A model generated the notes under the pieces. It ran no database searches and was not told the DNA's origin. It was given only the letters and a program-made list of their open reading frames with translations. A DNA stretch of 64,000 nt. Source: Neoarius graeffei (taxonomy: Eukaryota; Chordata; Actinopteri; Siluriformes; Ariidae). The stretch lies in NCBI RefSeq assembly GCF_027579695.1, contig NC_083587.1, positions 57,080,238 through 57,144,237 of the forward strand, read 5' to 3'. Shown in pieces: positions 43,860 through 57,993 of the stretch. The position numbers and the translations under genes were made by a program. The first letter of the stretch is position 1, and every line of letters begins with the position of its first letter.

Positions 43860-45444
43860 CAGTGGTGCTTGAAAGCTTGTGAACCCTGTAGAATTTTCTA
43901 TATTTCTGCATAAAAATGATCTAAAACATCATCAGATTTTCACACAAGTCCTAAAAGTAGATAAAGAGAACCCAGTTAAACAAATGAGACAAAAATATGA
44001 TACTTGGTCATTTATTTATTGAGGAAAATGATCTAATATTACATATCTGTGAGTGGCAAAAGTATGTGAAACTCTGCTTTCAGTATCTGGTGTGACCCCC
44101 GTGTGCAGCAATCACTGCAATTAAATGTTTCCGGTAACTGTTGATCAGTCCTGCACACCGACTTGGAGGAATTTTAGCCCATTCCTCTGTACAGAACAGC
44201 GTCAACTCTGGGATGTTGGTGGGTTTCCTCACATGAAATGCTCGCTACAGGTCCTTCCACAACATTTTGATTGGATTAAGGTCGGGACTTTGACTTGGCC
44301 ATTCCAAAACATTAACTTCATTCTTCTTTAACCATTCTTTGGTAGAACGACTTGTGTGCTTAGGGTCGTTGTCTTGCTGCATGACCCACCTTCTCTTGAG
44401 ATTCAGTTCATGGACAGATGTCCTGACATTTTCCTTTAGAATTCGCTGGTGTAATTCAGAATTCATTGTTCCATCAATGATGGCAAGCTGTCCTGGCCCA
44501 GATGCAGCAAAACAGGCCCAAACCATGATATTACCAGCACCATGTTTCACAGATGGGATAAGGTTCTTATGCTGGAATGCAGTGTTTTCCTTTCTCCAAA
44601 CATAACGCTTCCCATTTAAAGCAAAAAGTTCTATTTTGGTCTCTTCCATCCACAAAACATTTTTCCAATAGCCTTCTGGCTTGTCCACGTGATCTTTAGC
44701 AAACTGCAAATGAGCAGCAATGTTCTTTTTGGAGAGCAGTGGCTTTCTCCTTGCAACCCTGCTATGCACACCATTTTTTGTTCAGTGTTCTCCTGATGGT
44801 GGACGCATGAACATTAACATTAACCAATGTGAGAGAGGCCTTCAGTTGCTTAGGATTTACCCTGGGGTCCTTTGTGACCTCACGACTATTACACGCCTTG
44901 CTCTTGGAGTGGTCTCTGTTGGTCGACCACTCCTGGGGAGGGTAACAATGGTCTTGAATTTCCTCCATTTGTACACAATCTGTCTGACTATGGAGATGGT
45001 TTTGTAACCTTTTCCAACTTGATGGGCATCAACAACCCTTTTTCTGTGGTCCTCAGAAATCTCCTATGTTCGTGCCATGATACACTTCCACAAACATGTG
45101 TTGTGAAGATCAGACTTTGATAGATCCCTGTTCTTTAAATAAAACAGGGTGCCCACTCACACCTGATTGTCATCCCATTGATTGAAAACACCTGACTCTA
45201 ATTTCACCTTCAAATTAACTGCTAATCCTAGAGGTTCACATACTTTTGCCACTCACAGATATGTAATATTGGATCATTTTCCTCAATAAATAAATGACCA
45301 AGTATAATATTTTTGTCTCATTTGTTTAACTGGGTTCTCTTTATCTACTTTTAGGACTTGTGTGAAAATCTGATGATGTTTTAGGTCATATCTATGCAGA
45401 AATACAGAAAGTTCTAAAGGGTTCACAAATTTTCAAGCACCACT
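43860..45444 (-). mobile_element. Tc1 transposon 2, complete ends, dead transposase
   Basis: 1585 bp, TA at the left, TIRs of about 210 bp starting CAGTGGTGCTTGAAAGCTTG and ending CAAGCACCACT. The longest transposase piece is 44769-44245 on the minus strand. Of the DD34E triad the first Asp is Glu (WMEETKIEL), the second Asp is kept (QQDNDPKHTS) and the last Glu is Lys (PDLNPIKMLW). The N-terminal part is frameshifted and has lost a segment in the HTH region. Confidence 0.9.
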
Positions 45445-45604
45445 TGAAAATTTGTTATATATTTGTTATATATATTTATATATGTTGTATAAAATCTGTT
45501 GAGTGGCAGTGCTGTTGCTCATGCTCAGCTGATTTTTTTTTATCTTACACATGATTTTTAAACCCTATATACCCTTTAGCCAACATTTTCTTGCCTTTAT
45601 TATT

Positions 45605-45935
45605 TGTGACCTCCACCAGCTTTGTTGGAGGAGGTTATGTTTTTGCCTCCTTGTGTTGGTTTGTTTTGCTTTTCCGAACATAACTCGAAAAGTAGTGAAG
45701 GGATTTGGAGGAAATTTGGAGGAAAGGTGAGCCATGGTCCAAGGAACAATTGATTAGATTTTGACGCAAATCCAGGTACGTATGCTTGTTTGTCTGTTCC
45801 CAAAGTAACTCAAAAAGTAGTGAATGGAAGTTTGGTGTACAGCTTTGGTATTATCCTAGGTTCAAGTGATTTGATTTTGATGTTGATAACATGTGGCTTG
45901 GTGGGGGTATACACTCTACCGTGTGTCCTTCTAGT
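45605..45935. repeat. Old interspersed repeat
   Basis: Carries the recurrent fish pattern GTAGTGAAGGGATTTGGAGG and ends TACACTCTACCGTGTGTCCT TCTAGT. The class is not settled. Confidence 0.45.
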
Positions 45936-47944
45936 GTAATTGCATGCATTGAGAAACCAAACCAAACCAAATAGCAAATGAAAGAAAAGTATCAGATTTT
46001 GCTCAGATTCAGACTTGGCAACCAGTCTAATATGTGTGAAAGAACCTTATGAAATATGATTTATAGCACATCTGTACTCCCTGCCTTATTCTAAAAAGAT
46101 TTTTCTGAAAAAGCACTCATTCATTCAGGACTGTTCAAGTTGTACTTTCTGAAAAGCCAGCTTTTGTCTGATGTAACAGCATGTATGTGCTGTTGTAGAA
46201 GCAGTGGAAAGTTATTATTTTTGAGATAATGAAGCAGACTAAACAATTATTTTTCACAGCATGCAGCTGCAAGTTTAATGTTACATTCCTGTCGGATCGT
46301 GTGTTTATCGTGGTTAGAAGAAGCTCACACTTGTGCAGCCATGAGTTCACATGTTTTGATGCATTATTGACATTTCTCAATATTGAGGAACCCATGGAAA
46401 TTCAATTGGCAGTCAGTGCTAAGTTTAAGCATATTATATGTGTAATTTCAATTGTACGGAGTCCTTTTTTTGAAAAATTTCCAACACATCTGAGGTAAAT
46501 GTTGATGTTCCTGATTGGTTTATGTCATTTTTATTGTTACTATGTCTTTATATTGTCATATAAAAGGCTTAATGGCTACTTTCTAGCTAACTGATCTGTT
46601 CAGCTTGGTTATTAGCTAGCTCCTGCTAGGCCATTTAGAAAGCATAACTTAACAAAATGCATATTTTAAGAACAAACCTCATTTGTACATGAGAAAATAT
46701 ATTTCCTATCACCATTACTGCTAATAAGAAATAACTCCAGTTTATTCAAGCTGCCTTTTGAGGAACGGAAACACACCACTATAATTGCAAACAGCATAAG
46801 TCTCTTTTATAACATATTACCGTACTTGCAATCTCGGTGCTTCTGACAGGACGCAATACAGGCCTCGGCGGAAGGCCGTGTAGTTGCAGTAATCCTGTGG
46901 CAGTAAACACTTACAAAAAGTGTAAAGGCCCAACAAAGGTTCAGAGATCAGTCAAACAGAGCAGTGGACACACAGACGCCTGAATGTGCCTGTCTATATG
47001 TGTTAGTCTGTCTGGCGGCTGATGGATGGGGCAGAGGGAAAAAAACAGGGCTGAAGAAGGAATGTGAAAGTGAGACAGCATTGAATAAAGGCAGCATGAG
47101 CTGAATGAAGCGGAAAGAAAAGCGAGACAGACTAGAAAGACAACTCGACAGGTGCATGAGCTGAACAATGAGCTGAGGAATGACAGAGCAGCTTTATGAC
47201 ACGCAGAAGTCGTGCTCCGTCTTTTCAGACTGGTAACGTAGGATCAGACCCAGCAGTTTTAGCTGCAACGATCCGCGTTGAGACTCCTACTTCTCCCTGA
47301 TGTCATTTCATTTAGCGTTTATTATAAACAAGCTTCTTCCTCCAGCAGCGTGTAAAGATAATTTATAAGCAGAGCAGCAATCTATAAGGTATCTCTCGAG
47401 GAAAAGGCAATGGCAGTAAACGGCGTTGTGCAATGCAAAGGTATTGTGGTTTTTAATAACAATGTGAGAAATATTGCCACAGTAATTCCAGCATTGTATT
47501 GAAATGGTCAATAAAATGATAAAGAACTCAATAAATCACAACAGGTTATGGCCGAAACTGGTTTTTTTTACTGCCTACATAATTTGACGTCTCAACATAA
47601 TTAATAATATTGGAAATGTTAGAAACACCAAGTGTGTACATGTCATTTTTTGGTTAAACTACAGTGCACAAAAGTATCCATCTATATTATTCTATCCACA
47701 TTCACTGGATATGAGCAATCACACACTCTGACTTGCTACTCTACTACTAGGATATCAGCTCATATACCATGAGTAGAGGAAAAATAAAATGGCAGAGCGT
47801 GTTGCTGAACCAACCAAGGATGAAATAAAAACTCTACTCAAAAACAAAATCCCAGAAATACAAAAAATAAAAATAAAAAATAGCCTCAATGAAGCTGTAG
47901 CTCATACCGGCCACTGTTGTTGTGTGCGAGTTTGAAATCTGGTC
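45936..47944. other. Unassigned sequence
   Basis: No gene, terminal repeat or clear family. A charged stretch near 47100-47155 (MKRKEKRDRLERQLDR before a GT) was considered and not supported as an exon. Confidence 0.4.
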
Positions 47945-48570
47945 AATCCTGTGGGAGCAGTAGCAATTTTTGTGAACTTGCATATGACCCCTGTGTAGTC
48001 GCATCCATAGTATGTGGTGCCACCTGGTGAACAATTCTTGTTGGAATATGTCTTTAGAGTTTTCTGGGTGAGTTTTGGTGAAAATATCCCAGCAGTTTAT
48101 GAACAGTAGTGTCTGGTGTGACAAGTCACCCAAAATTTTCAAATGCCCAGAAAATGTTAAATATGACAGGTGGAGTCACCATCTTCACAACTTTTATAAG
48201 TACCAACCTGGGGAACATTCCATATGAGCTTGATCAAAATCTGATCGCTCCTGTAGGAGGAGTAGCGATTTTCATAAAATTGCATGTGACCCCTCTATAG
48301 CTTCATCCATGGTAAGTGGCACCACCTGGTGAACAATTCCTGTTGGAATATGTCTTTAGAGTCTTCTGGGTGAGTTTTAGTGAAAACGTCCCAGCAGTTT
48401 ACGAAGAGTAGCGTTTAATGAGATGAGTCACCCCAAAATTTCAGACTCCCGTAAAATCATAAATATGACAGGTGGCACCACCATCTTGACAATTTTTATG
48501 CACACCCACCTGGGGAACATTCTATGTGAGTTTAATCAAAATCTGATCAATCCTGTAGAAGGAGTAGCGA
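47945..48570. repeat. Tandem repeat with 303-bp period, about two units
   Basis: GTGAACAATTCTTGTTGGAA near 48028 recurs near 48331, and GGGGAACATTC at 48210 near 48511. It ends in GTGGACGGATGACGATGGAT, then GCATGATCGCATAAGCTCAT. The same kind of unit is common in fish; origin unknown. Confidence 0.7.
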
Positions 48571-48907
48571 TTTGTGTAAATTGTGGACGGATGACGATGG
48601 ATGACGGACAAAGCATGATCGCATAAGCTCATCTGGGCTGGCTTGCAGCCAGATGACCTAAAAAGCAACAAAATTTAGAATAAAAGTGTTTGGTGATAAG
48701 AACGTACCAGTATCTTTTTTGTTTGTTTTTCAAGAATTATTATTATTGCACTTTTCACAAAGTGCTGCTGTCATTTTGCCGGTTTGTTTACATTCTAAGT
48801 GGAAATGATTTTGTCAGACATTTTGTATAAAGTTTGATTTATTGAATTTGCAAAAAATAAAAATAATGATGTTCTGTTTCTCAAAATCCAGTGAATGTAG
48901 ATAGAAT

Positions 48908-48975
48908 AAAACAGTTATTCCACTCAATCTCGTCGTACATCAGCTCATGTACGACTCGATTTCGTGGAATAACTG
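48908..48975. repeat. Short hairpin MITE
   Basis: Arms ACAGTTATTCCAC and GTCGTACAT with inverse GTGGAATAACTGT; the loop is a few bases. Confidence 0.65.
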
Positions 48976-50231
48976 TTAATTAGCAAATGAACAAAACATA
49001 TCTTGAATGAAGGCTCTCTCATGAAATTTATAACAAATATCAGACCATTAAGCTTATTTCTAGACATGTTTACTAATTCCAAGCTTAAATTTGTCTGAGT
49101 CTTTTGGCAGATCATTTTGCTTCTTTCTACAACAACCACCACCAATCACACACACGAATCAGTAATGCTTGAAATAAGCCAAAAGAATACGATTGATTCA
49201 AGCTTGAGTAAAAATGAGTAAAAATACCCAGAGATAAGGTCTCTAATCAAGTGAACTATTCAACAAATTTATACACTGTATAATATAAAGATATTTTTTG
49301 CACTGTATTCCTTTAAAGGCTGTTCTATTACTCAAATGCTGAGCTTATAAAGTGAACGTTGGTAGATGAGGGACTCTGCTGACATAATAACTGTGCCCAG
49401 AAGGCAACTAATTTCTTTAATGAGATACTCCGAGACCTACGAAGCATGTTTTTATTAAAACAGCTGTTTCCCACAGTTACAACTGCCCCAAACATCACTG
49501 TGCTGTTCATTGTAAAGTTTTCTTTTATTGCTTTATTATTGCTTGCTTCAAGGCAACTAGTGCAGGAGATTTGAAAAGTAAAACAGACAAAAACAGAAGA
49601 GGTAATATATAATTTGATGATCAGTTAAATTCGTGGTAGTAGTTCGGTCATAAATCGTAGGGCTGCTCAGCTCTGGGCTTGGATTAGATTCTGTTTTGAT
49701 TGGAAGTCTGTTCATGTAAGGCAAATATAAACACAGCACCTAAAACTAGAATTATACTGTACATGTGTACCAGTCTGTACTGATCCACTTCACATATTTC
49801 ATTTGTCAAACAATAGACACATTCATTTGTCCGATAACTGAGAACATTTTTAAGCTAACGATGGACTTTGGGTGTAAATCAGATGTAATCCTATCTGAGG
49901 AGAAAAAAAAATAAAAGGAAATTCAGTCAACCTTGCATAGGTCCAAAAAAAATGGTGAAAATATGTTGTTGAAAATATCAAAATGATCCAGTGTTTCATG
50001 CCAATACTCAGTAATACCTCAGCACACAGGAGACTGATGTTTGCTTCTTTCATTTTTGCACTACTAATGTAGATAACGAGGAATGGAAGCTTATAACCTT
50101 AAGCTGAATGCATAATCTTCAAAAGACAGACTTTTAAAAAGACAGATTGGATCAGCAATACTATTTGTACATACACAGTTTGATAAAATAGCAAAAATAA
50201 GCCTATATTTAAAAAAATAGATATAATAATA
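48976..50231. other. Unassigned sequence
   Basis: Nothing recognisable. Confidence 0.4.
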
Positions 50232-50590
50232 GGGCGGCATGGTGGTGTAGTGGTTAGCACTGTTGCCTCACAGCAAGAAGGTCCTGGGTTCGAGCCCCGT
50301 GGCCGACGAGGGCCTTTCTACGTGGAGTTTGCATGTTCTCCCCGTGTCCGCATGGGTTTCCTCCAGGTGCTCCGGTTTTCCCCACAGTCCAAAGACATGC
50401 AGGTTAGGTTAACTGGTGACTCTAAATTGACTGTAGGTGTGAGTGTGAATGGTTGTCTGTGTCTATGTGTCAGCCTTGTGATGACCTGGCGACTTATCCA
50501 GGGTGTACCCCGCCTTTCGCCCGTAGTCAGCTGGGATAGGCTCCAGCTTGCCTGCGACCCTGTAGAACAGGCTGGAGATAATGAGATGAG
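50232..50590 (+). mobile_element. Type-1 SINE
   Basis: From GGGCGGCATGGTGGTGTAGT to AATGAGATGAGA, with box B GGTTCGAGCCC. Confidence 0.9.
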
Positions 50591-50704
50591 AAGACATCTT
50601 GGAATAAGTTGGTTACGATCTAGAACTGGTTTTAATAATCTCAGAGTTGGCGTCTTGTTATCTTCTACACTGCAAAAATATCTTAAGTTAGAATATCTTG
50701 AAAT

Positions 50705-51076
50705 CTCATCTCATTACCTGTAGCCGCTTATCCTGTCCTACAGGGTCGCAGGCAAGCTGGAGCCTATCCCAGCTGACTACAGGCGAAAGGCGGGGTACAC
50801 CCTGGACAAGTCGCCAGGTCATCACAGGGCTGACACATAGACACAGACAACCATTCACACTCACATTCACACCTACGGTCAATTTAGAGTCACCAGTTAA
50901 CCTAACCTGCATGTCTTTGGACTGTGGGGGAAACCGGAGCGCCCGGAGGAAACCCACGCGGACACGGGGAGAACATGCAAACTCTGCACAGAAAGGCCCT
51001 CGTCGGCCACGGGGCTCGAACCCGGACCTTCTTGCTGTGAGGCGACAGTGCTAACCACTACACCACCGTGCCGCCC
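50705..51076 (-). mobile_element. Type-1 SINE, inverted to its neighbour
   Basis: Full length on the minus strand. It lies about 115 bp from the plus-strand SINE, so the two can form a long hairpin. It splits a CACTGCAAAAA-type end (about 50672). Confidence 0.9.
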
Positions 51077-51243
51077 TATAGTTGAAATGATCTAGCATTT
51101 CCTATTAGAAGAATACAAGAATAACATTTAACTGAATTGTGGACAACGGACAGACGCCACACCATGGCAATAACTTATCAGCCTTATGGCCAGATGAGCT
51201 AATAATAAGTAATACCTTTATTTAGATCCTCATTTACATAATA

Positions 51244-51756
51244 CAGGGTGTTTAAAAAAAATTGATATTATTTGAGATAAAAATATCCCAGAAACTACAT
51301 AGCCTAGGCAAATGAAACTGAACAGGCTTAATGTTGAGCAATACAAGATTTATTCCTCAAAATTTGAATGAGATATTCAAAAGGTATGCGGATTCCATTA
51401 ACGATTTCACAAATTTTCAATACGTGTGCCGCCTGAGACACAGACAGCCTTCCTCTTTGAACTTTTTGTGCCGTGTCCAAATCTGCATTGCAGTTGGTGC
51501 ATTTTTAGAGAATTCTCTCATAAATACATGCTGCACAGTCTTGTTTGACTGTGTTCGAGCGTATTCTAACACACAAAACACCTTTTCTTTTCCACTGAAT
51601 GGCATTTCCATACCTAAAAAGATTTTTTAAAAAAACCCATTAAATATAAAATTTTGACCTGTTTCCACACATGCTGTTAAAATTTGAGGTCAACTGAACG
51701 AGAATTGGCAAAGTTATTCGATTGTGAAATGATATCAAATTTTTTGAAACACCCTG
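51244..51756 (-). mobile_element. Mariner-like element with an N-terminal fragment
   Basis: TIRs CAGGGTGTTTAAAAAAAATT and AATTTTTTGAAACACCCTG, flanked by TA. The minus strand (51611-51417) encodes EKVFCVLEYARTQSNKTVQH, REFSKNAPTAMQIW and HKKFKEEGCLC, the DUF4817-type HTH region of some IS630/mariner transposases. The catalytic domain is deleted. Confidence 0.75.
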
Positions 51757-51758
51757 TA

Positions 51759-52482
51759 TCAAAAAATTCTTTTAATATTTGGCTCTCTATTATGTTTTTC
51801 TTCAAACATATGTCTTTATAGTATCAATAAATCAAAGATGCAAATCACCTAAAACAATAATATTATCTGAATCACTTCCAACCTCTAATTCTGGGGTAAA
51901 GGGAAACCAATTTTGGCCCAACATCTTTGGCTTTAAGCATCTCAGCATGTGTAAAAGGCTGCTTTCGCTGAAACTGCAGAAGTAAAATTACTAAATAAAA
52001 AAACCGTCTCGAACCGCAAACAGATTGCCTGAAGGCTCGTCTGTGTAGAGAAATGTAACAGATCTCTCAATTGTAAACTGCATTTTCACACATGAAATGT
52101 GTGAGCTTTTAGCGACAAATCAGCCTGTTTAGCCCATTATGGTGTGAGAGTGAGTTTCATTACACATGGCTCATTATCCATCATCACCGTGCCCTTTCAG
52201 ATGGCTACACGCAGGCATTTTTCTTTATGTGGAACATGAAATTTACTTTGAAAGACTCTGAAGAATTCATTTAAAGTTTTGATTCAGTCCTTTGTCTCTA
52301 TTGGTTCACTGAGAGAGAGCGAGAGAGAGAGAAAGTTCCTTCAAAGATTCAGCCTGATCTCTATCTACTGCATTCGTATGATGGGTGTGATGAATGACCA
52401 CGGACCAAAATGTCTACATATTTCCCTGTCCTGAGAAAAGAACAGAATTACTCAAAATGTTCACTGGATAAACATCCATTCA
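51759..52482. other. Unassigned sequence
   Basis: Nothing recognisable beyond a short GAGA run near 52314-52332. Confidence 0.4.
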
Positions 52483-52675
52483 TCAATTATCCATAGACAC
52501 TTATCCTGTGTAGGGTTATGGGCAAGCTGGAGCCTATCCTAGCTGACTATGGGTGAGAGGTGGGGGTACACCCTGGACGAGTTGCTAGATCATTGCAGGA
52601 CTGACGCATAGAGACAAACAACCATTCACACTCATATTCACACCTACGGTCAATTTAGAGTCACCGATTGCTGGG
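52483..52675 (-). mobile_element. Diverged type-1 SINE fragment
   Basis: Contains GGCAAGCTGGAGCCTATCCT and TTCACACCTACGGTCAATTT. It is more diverged than the other SINEs here, hence probably older. Confidence 0.7.
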
Positions 52676-52702
52676 TTTCAGTTATGAGACTTTTCTTAGC
52701 GG

Positions 52703-53570
52703 TAGAGGTCTGCGCGGGTCGGATTTTTCAGTCCCGCTCCCGCCCGCGCCCGCATTGTGCAGTCCCACTCGCGCCCGCAAAGAATTATGATTTTTCAGTC
52801 CCACTCCCACCCACGCCCACAAAGAATTATGATTTTCAGTCCCGCTCCCGCCCGCAAATCCCGCATGATGCAGACATTTGCGTTATTTCTCAGGAAAGTT
52901 CTTGTCTTGACACAGCGTGATGGTGCCCCGCCCCCTACTTTGAGTGGATTTGAGCATAAATATCTACAGCTCACGTTCACATTTGTTATTATTTACCTTG
53001 TTTCTGAATTCAGCATGTAGTGTCTCTTATAATAATAATTAGTGCTGTCAAGCGATTAAAATATTTAATCGCGAATTGCACATTTTTGTCACATGAGAAA
53101 CCATTGTAATTCTCTGATCAGCATAAAAAAAGTGAATGGGCTTGCTTTGTACCATGAGTGAAGTGACTGAGTTAGTCTACAACTCTAATCAGAGAGACAG
53201 GTTACACAGTGACAGTAGGCTTGACTCAATGCTATCCCAGAAATCCTTCCTGTAATATGCAAATTTGGCCGCCTCTGATTGGACAGCCAAATTTGCATAT
53301 TACAGGAAGGATTTCTGGGATAGCATTGAGTCAAGCCTACCGTCACTGTGTAACCTGTTTAAAACACGTTTTTAGTTAGCGGGACTGCAGCTTATCACCG
53401 CTCCCACCCGCGCCTGCATATGTGCACTCCTGCTCCCACCTGCGCCTGCATATGTGCACTTCCGGTCCCGCCCGCGCCCGCAGTGAGCTTTCAAAATCTG
53501 TCCCGCGCCGCACTGCTTTGCGGCGGGTCCTGCGAGTCCCGTGGGACTCCCGCGGGAGTGCAGGGCTGTA
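52703..53570. mobile_element. hAT-type non-autonomous element
   Basis: Perfect 8-bp duplication cttagcgg (52695-52702, 53571-53578). Ends TAGAGGTCTGCG and GCAGGGCTGTA are loosely inverted. Each end carries tandem CCCGCTCCCGCCCGCGCCCG-type repeats. A near-perfect palindrome (53197-53358) sits inside. Confidence 0.8.
53197..53358. repeat. Near-perfect palindrome, 72-bp arms
   Basis: Left arm begins ACAGGTTACACAGTGAC, right arm ends GTCACTGTGTAACCTGT; one mismatch seen; centre about 16-18 bp. Confidence 0.9.
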
Positions 53571-53639
53571 CTTAGCGGTTTTACCCGAAGTGAAATAGCT
53601 GGTGGTCTAAACGGCTGCCGTAGTGCAAACAACTAGTGA

Positions 53640-54250
53640 TAACAGAGTATGCTCATAATCTAGACGCCACTGCTCGCTTTAGATATATTCAGGAGATTGC
53701 TATGTGCAATGGAATCGACCCCTACAGTCTGGGAAAGGAGGATTTGTCATACGATCTCGAAAACTACCCTTCAGTCAAGTTCCCCGACATCTCGAACTAT
53801 CTGGTGTTGCAGACATCCTTCTACACCGCAAAACACATGAAAGCGTGGAAGAGTATGGAGGCTTACAATGTTTTTGTATATGGCTGGGTAAAGGACCTCG
53901 GGATCAAGTCGCTGCCGAATGAATCCTGAATTGTTTTTGCCCGTGTATGTTTTTTTTTTAAGCTTTTCGTTCGCGTCTCTACAACGAAGCGCTGCAAGTT
54001 GAAGTGTAAGCAAACAGTTGGCTTGATTCTCGCTTGTATTGGTTCTTATCTCTCAGCTAAATCATTCACAAAGATCATCAGAAACCCCTTTAAAGACCTG
54101 GATCTTAGTTAAACAAGATGGAGAAGTGATCACGGCGCATTGTAACTGTATGGCTGGGGAAGAATTTTGTTGCGACTTCATGCATATGGACTTTGTGAGG
54201 AGTGAGGAGGAAACAAAGAAACAGCTGGGGACTTTAGCGCTTCGTGACTA
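53640..54250 (+). pseudogene. SWIM zinc-finger exon pair, decayed (transposon accessory gene)
   Basis: The first part (to 53929) encodes RFRYIQEIAMCNGIDPYSLG, ISNYLVLQTSFYTAKHMKAW and EAYNVFVYGWVKDLG. After CTCAG at 54056 a second part encodes LNHSQRSSETPLKTWI and DGEVITAHCNCMAG, the C-x-C of a SWIM finger; its following Cys/His pair is lost. Proteins of this shape in fish usually continue into a YqaJ-type nuclease, absent here. The hAT element at 52703-53570 inserted just upstream. Confidence 0.6.
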
Positions 54251-54322
54251 AAAAAAAAAAAGAAGTATGTTAAATAACACATAGCAAGAAAAGTCCTTGG
54301 AAACCGCCAAGGACAGAGCTGA

Positions 54323-54551
54323 GAGGGAAATACAAACCTTTCACAAAGTGATGCCTGCAAACTCAAGCATGCTTCGACTCGGCTCCCTTCGATTTCAGTG
54401 AGAGGTTCAAAAGCCACCTTTCTCGACGTCTTTTTGTGAAATCCTGTGTTCGTTCACCCTTTATTAGTTCATGGGGAACCCTGAAGAAACTTTTGTCAGT
54501 TTCACGGTTTGATTGATTCGAACAACCTAAAACAACGCAAGCGTCAGGCAT
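54323..54551 (-). pseudogene. THAP-domain first exon, decayed
   Basis: The minus strand from 54551 reads MPDACVVLGCSNQSNRETDK, SFFRVP, RRRERWLLNL, then HA-stop-VCRHHFVK and a GTTTGT donor-like end. This is a THAP pattern with the tryptophan kept and a stop just before the last Cys/His pair. It faces the SWIM exons. ISL2EU-type transposons are known to pair a THAP transposase with a YqaJ protein, which fits this neighbourhood. Confidence 0.7.
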
Positions 54552-54663
54552 TTTTCATGCGAGCAATGCACCTTCTCCGTACAAACGCTTTGGTAGACCA
54601 CCAGCTAAAGTTTTGAATAACTAATGAGGCGGATGTGATGTCACGTGAAACCTAGCAACTAGC

Positions 54664-54828
54664 CTAACCTGCATGTCTTTGGACTGTGGGGGAAACGGGA
54701 GCACCCAGAGGAAACCCACACAGACACGGGGAGAACCTGCAAACTCCACACAGAAAGGCCCTTGTCGGCTGCTGGGCTCAAACCCACAACCTTCTTGTTG
54801 TGAGGCGACAGTGCTAACCACTACACGT
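54664..54828 (-). mobile_element. Type-1/2 SINE head fragment
   Basis: Only the shared tRNA-like head and body (CCTAACCTGCATGTCTTTGG to CTAACCACTACAC) remain. Confidence 0.75.
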
Positions 54829-55438
54829 ACTGCTGTTCACTGGATAAACACTTTTTTTCCCCAAATTCTTCAGTCAAAGCTCAGGACATTGTTCCTCCAT
54901 GCCAGCAGAAGTCACGCTCTCCTCACCTTTGACCCCAATTTCCTGTTCACTTCCTCATTTCATCAAAGTTTTCAATAGCTCACCATGAAGTCTTGCCAAT
55001 TCTGTAGTTGTGCAAGTCCTAAGCCTTATACAACCCTGAACGTGTCTAGACTCTTTGCCTATTCATTTGACTACTCTTTGGATTTATTCACCAGTTCTCT
55101 TGTTTATCGCCTGTTTAATGACCTTTGTCTGCTACGAATTTGTATTTAGGTGCAGCTAGGTAACCAGAAATATGTTTTAAATATATTATTCCAGTGATAT
55201 AGAGTTAGACTTTATATAAAAACTTTCCCTCACCTCCTCATCCTATATTAACCATTCTAGATTTTTACGCTTTATACAGTCAAATATTTTATACCATTCA
55301 TTGGGAAAATGTAATAGCTGCCCTTAGACTTCTATTACAAAGTACAAGTTTATGAAATCAACTTTTTTTCTCTCTCATGACAGGGAAATCTGTTGAAATG
55401 CTTTTTCATGGTTCATCATCATCATCATCATCATCATT
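54829..55438. other. Unassigned sequence
   Basis: No gene. A CAT microsatellite at 55413-55437 abuts the next transposon. Confidence 0.4.
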
Positions 55439-57494
<2,056 letters not shown>

Positions 57495-57993
57495 TATATC
57501 ACGCATGCAGTGGATAAAGATGATGTTGAAAACCTCTGCAGTTTTCCTTTAATAGTAAGGTGGACATTGAAATGAATGAATGGTAGCTCAGTAGTAGTGA
57601 GGTTCAAGTAACACAGAATTACTGTTGTATACTAAATGAATAAAAGATCAGTAACCAAAAAGCTGATATTGCCAATAGAGGTATGAACAGCAAAATGGAA
57701 ACATGAACAAAGCTATTAAAAAAAAAAAAAGTGAAAACTCAAAGTTCTCACAGTAAAGCTTAATAAATAGACAAGAATGAACTAAAGCAGGTGTCCAGGT
57801 TCGACAGCTCACTCAGTTTTTCACGTCCTCTGTATTTAGCATGGAGCGCTTCATGCTTTGGAATAACATCGCTCGCTCTGGAACGCCATCCTGCTCCTCA
57901 TTCAGTCTGTATTAATATGCAAAAATCCAACAAGACAATTTAAAAAAATCTGTCCTTCATTTGTGAAAGAAAGAATCTATGGCATGTCTGTCC
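57495..57993. other. Presumed 3' UTR and flank of the usf2-like gene
   Basis: No repeat recognised apart from a run of A at 57718-57731. It lies downstream of the usf2-like stop codon; no clear minus-strand AATAAA was seen. Confidence 0.35.

Noticed and set aside
47100-47160. Charged stretch MKRKEKRDRLERQLDR before a GT
   Set aside because: No acceptor, conserved domain or continuing exon; composition alone is weak evidence.
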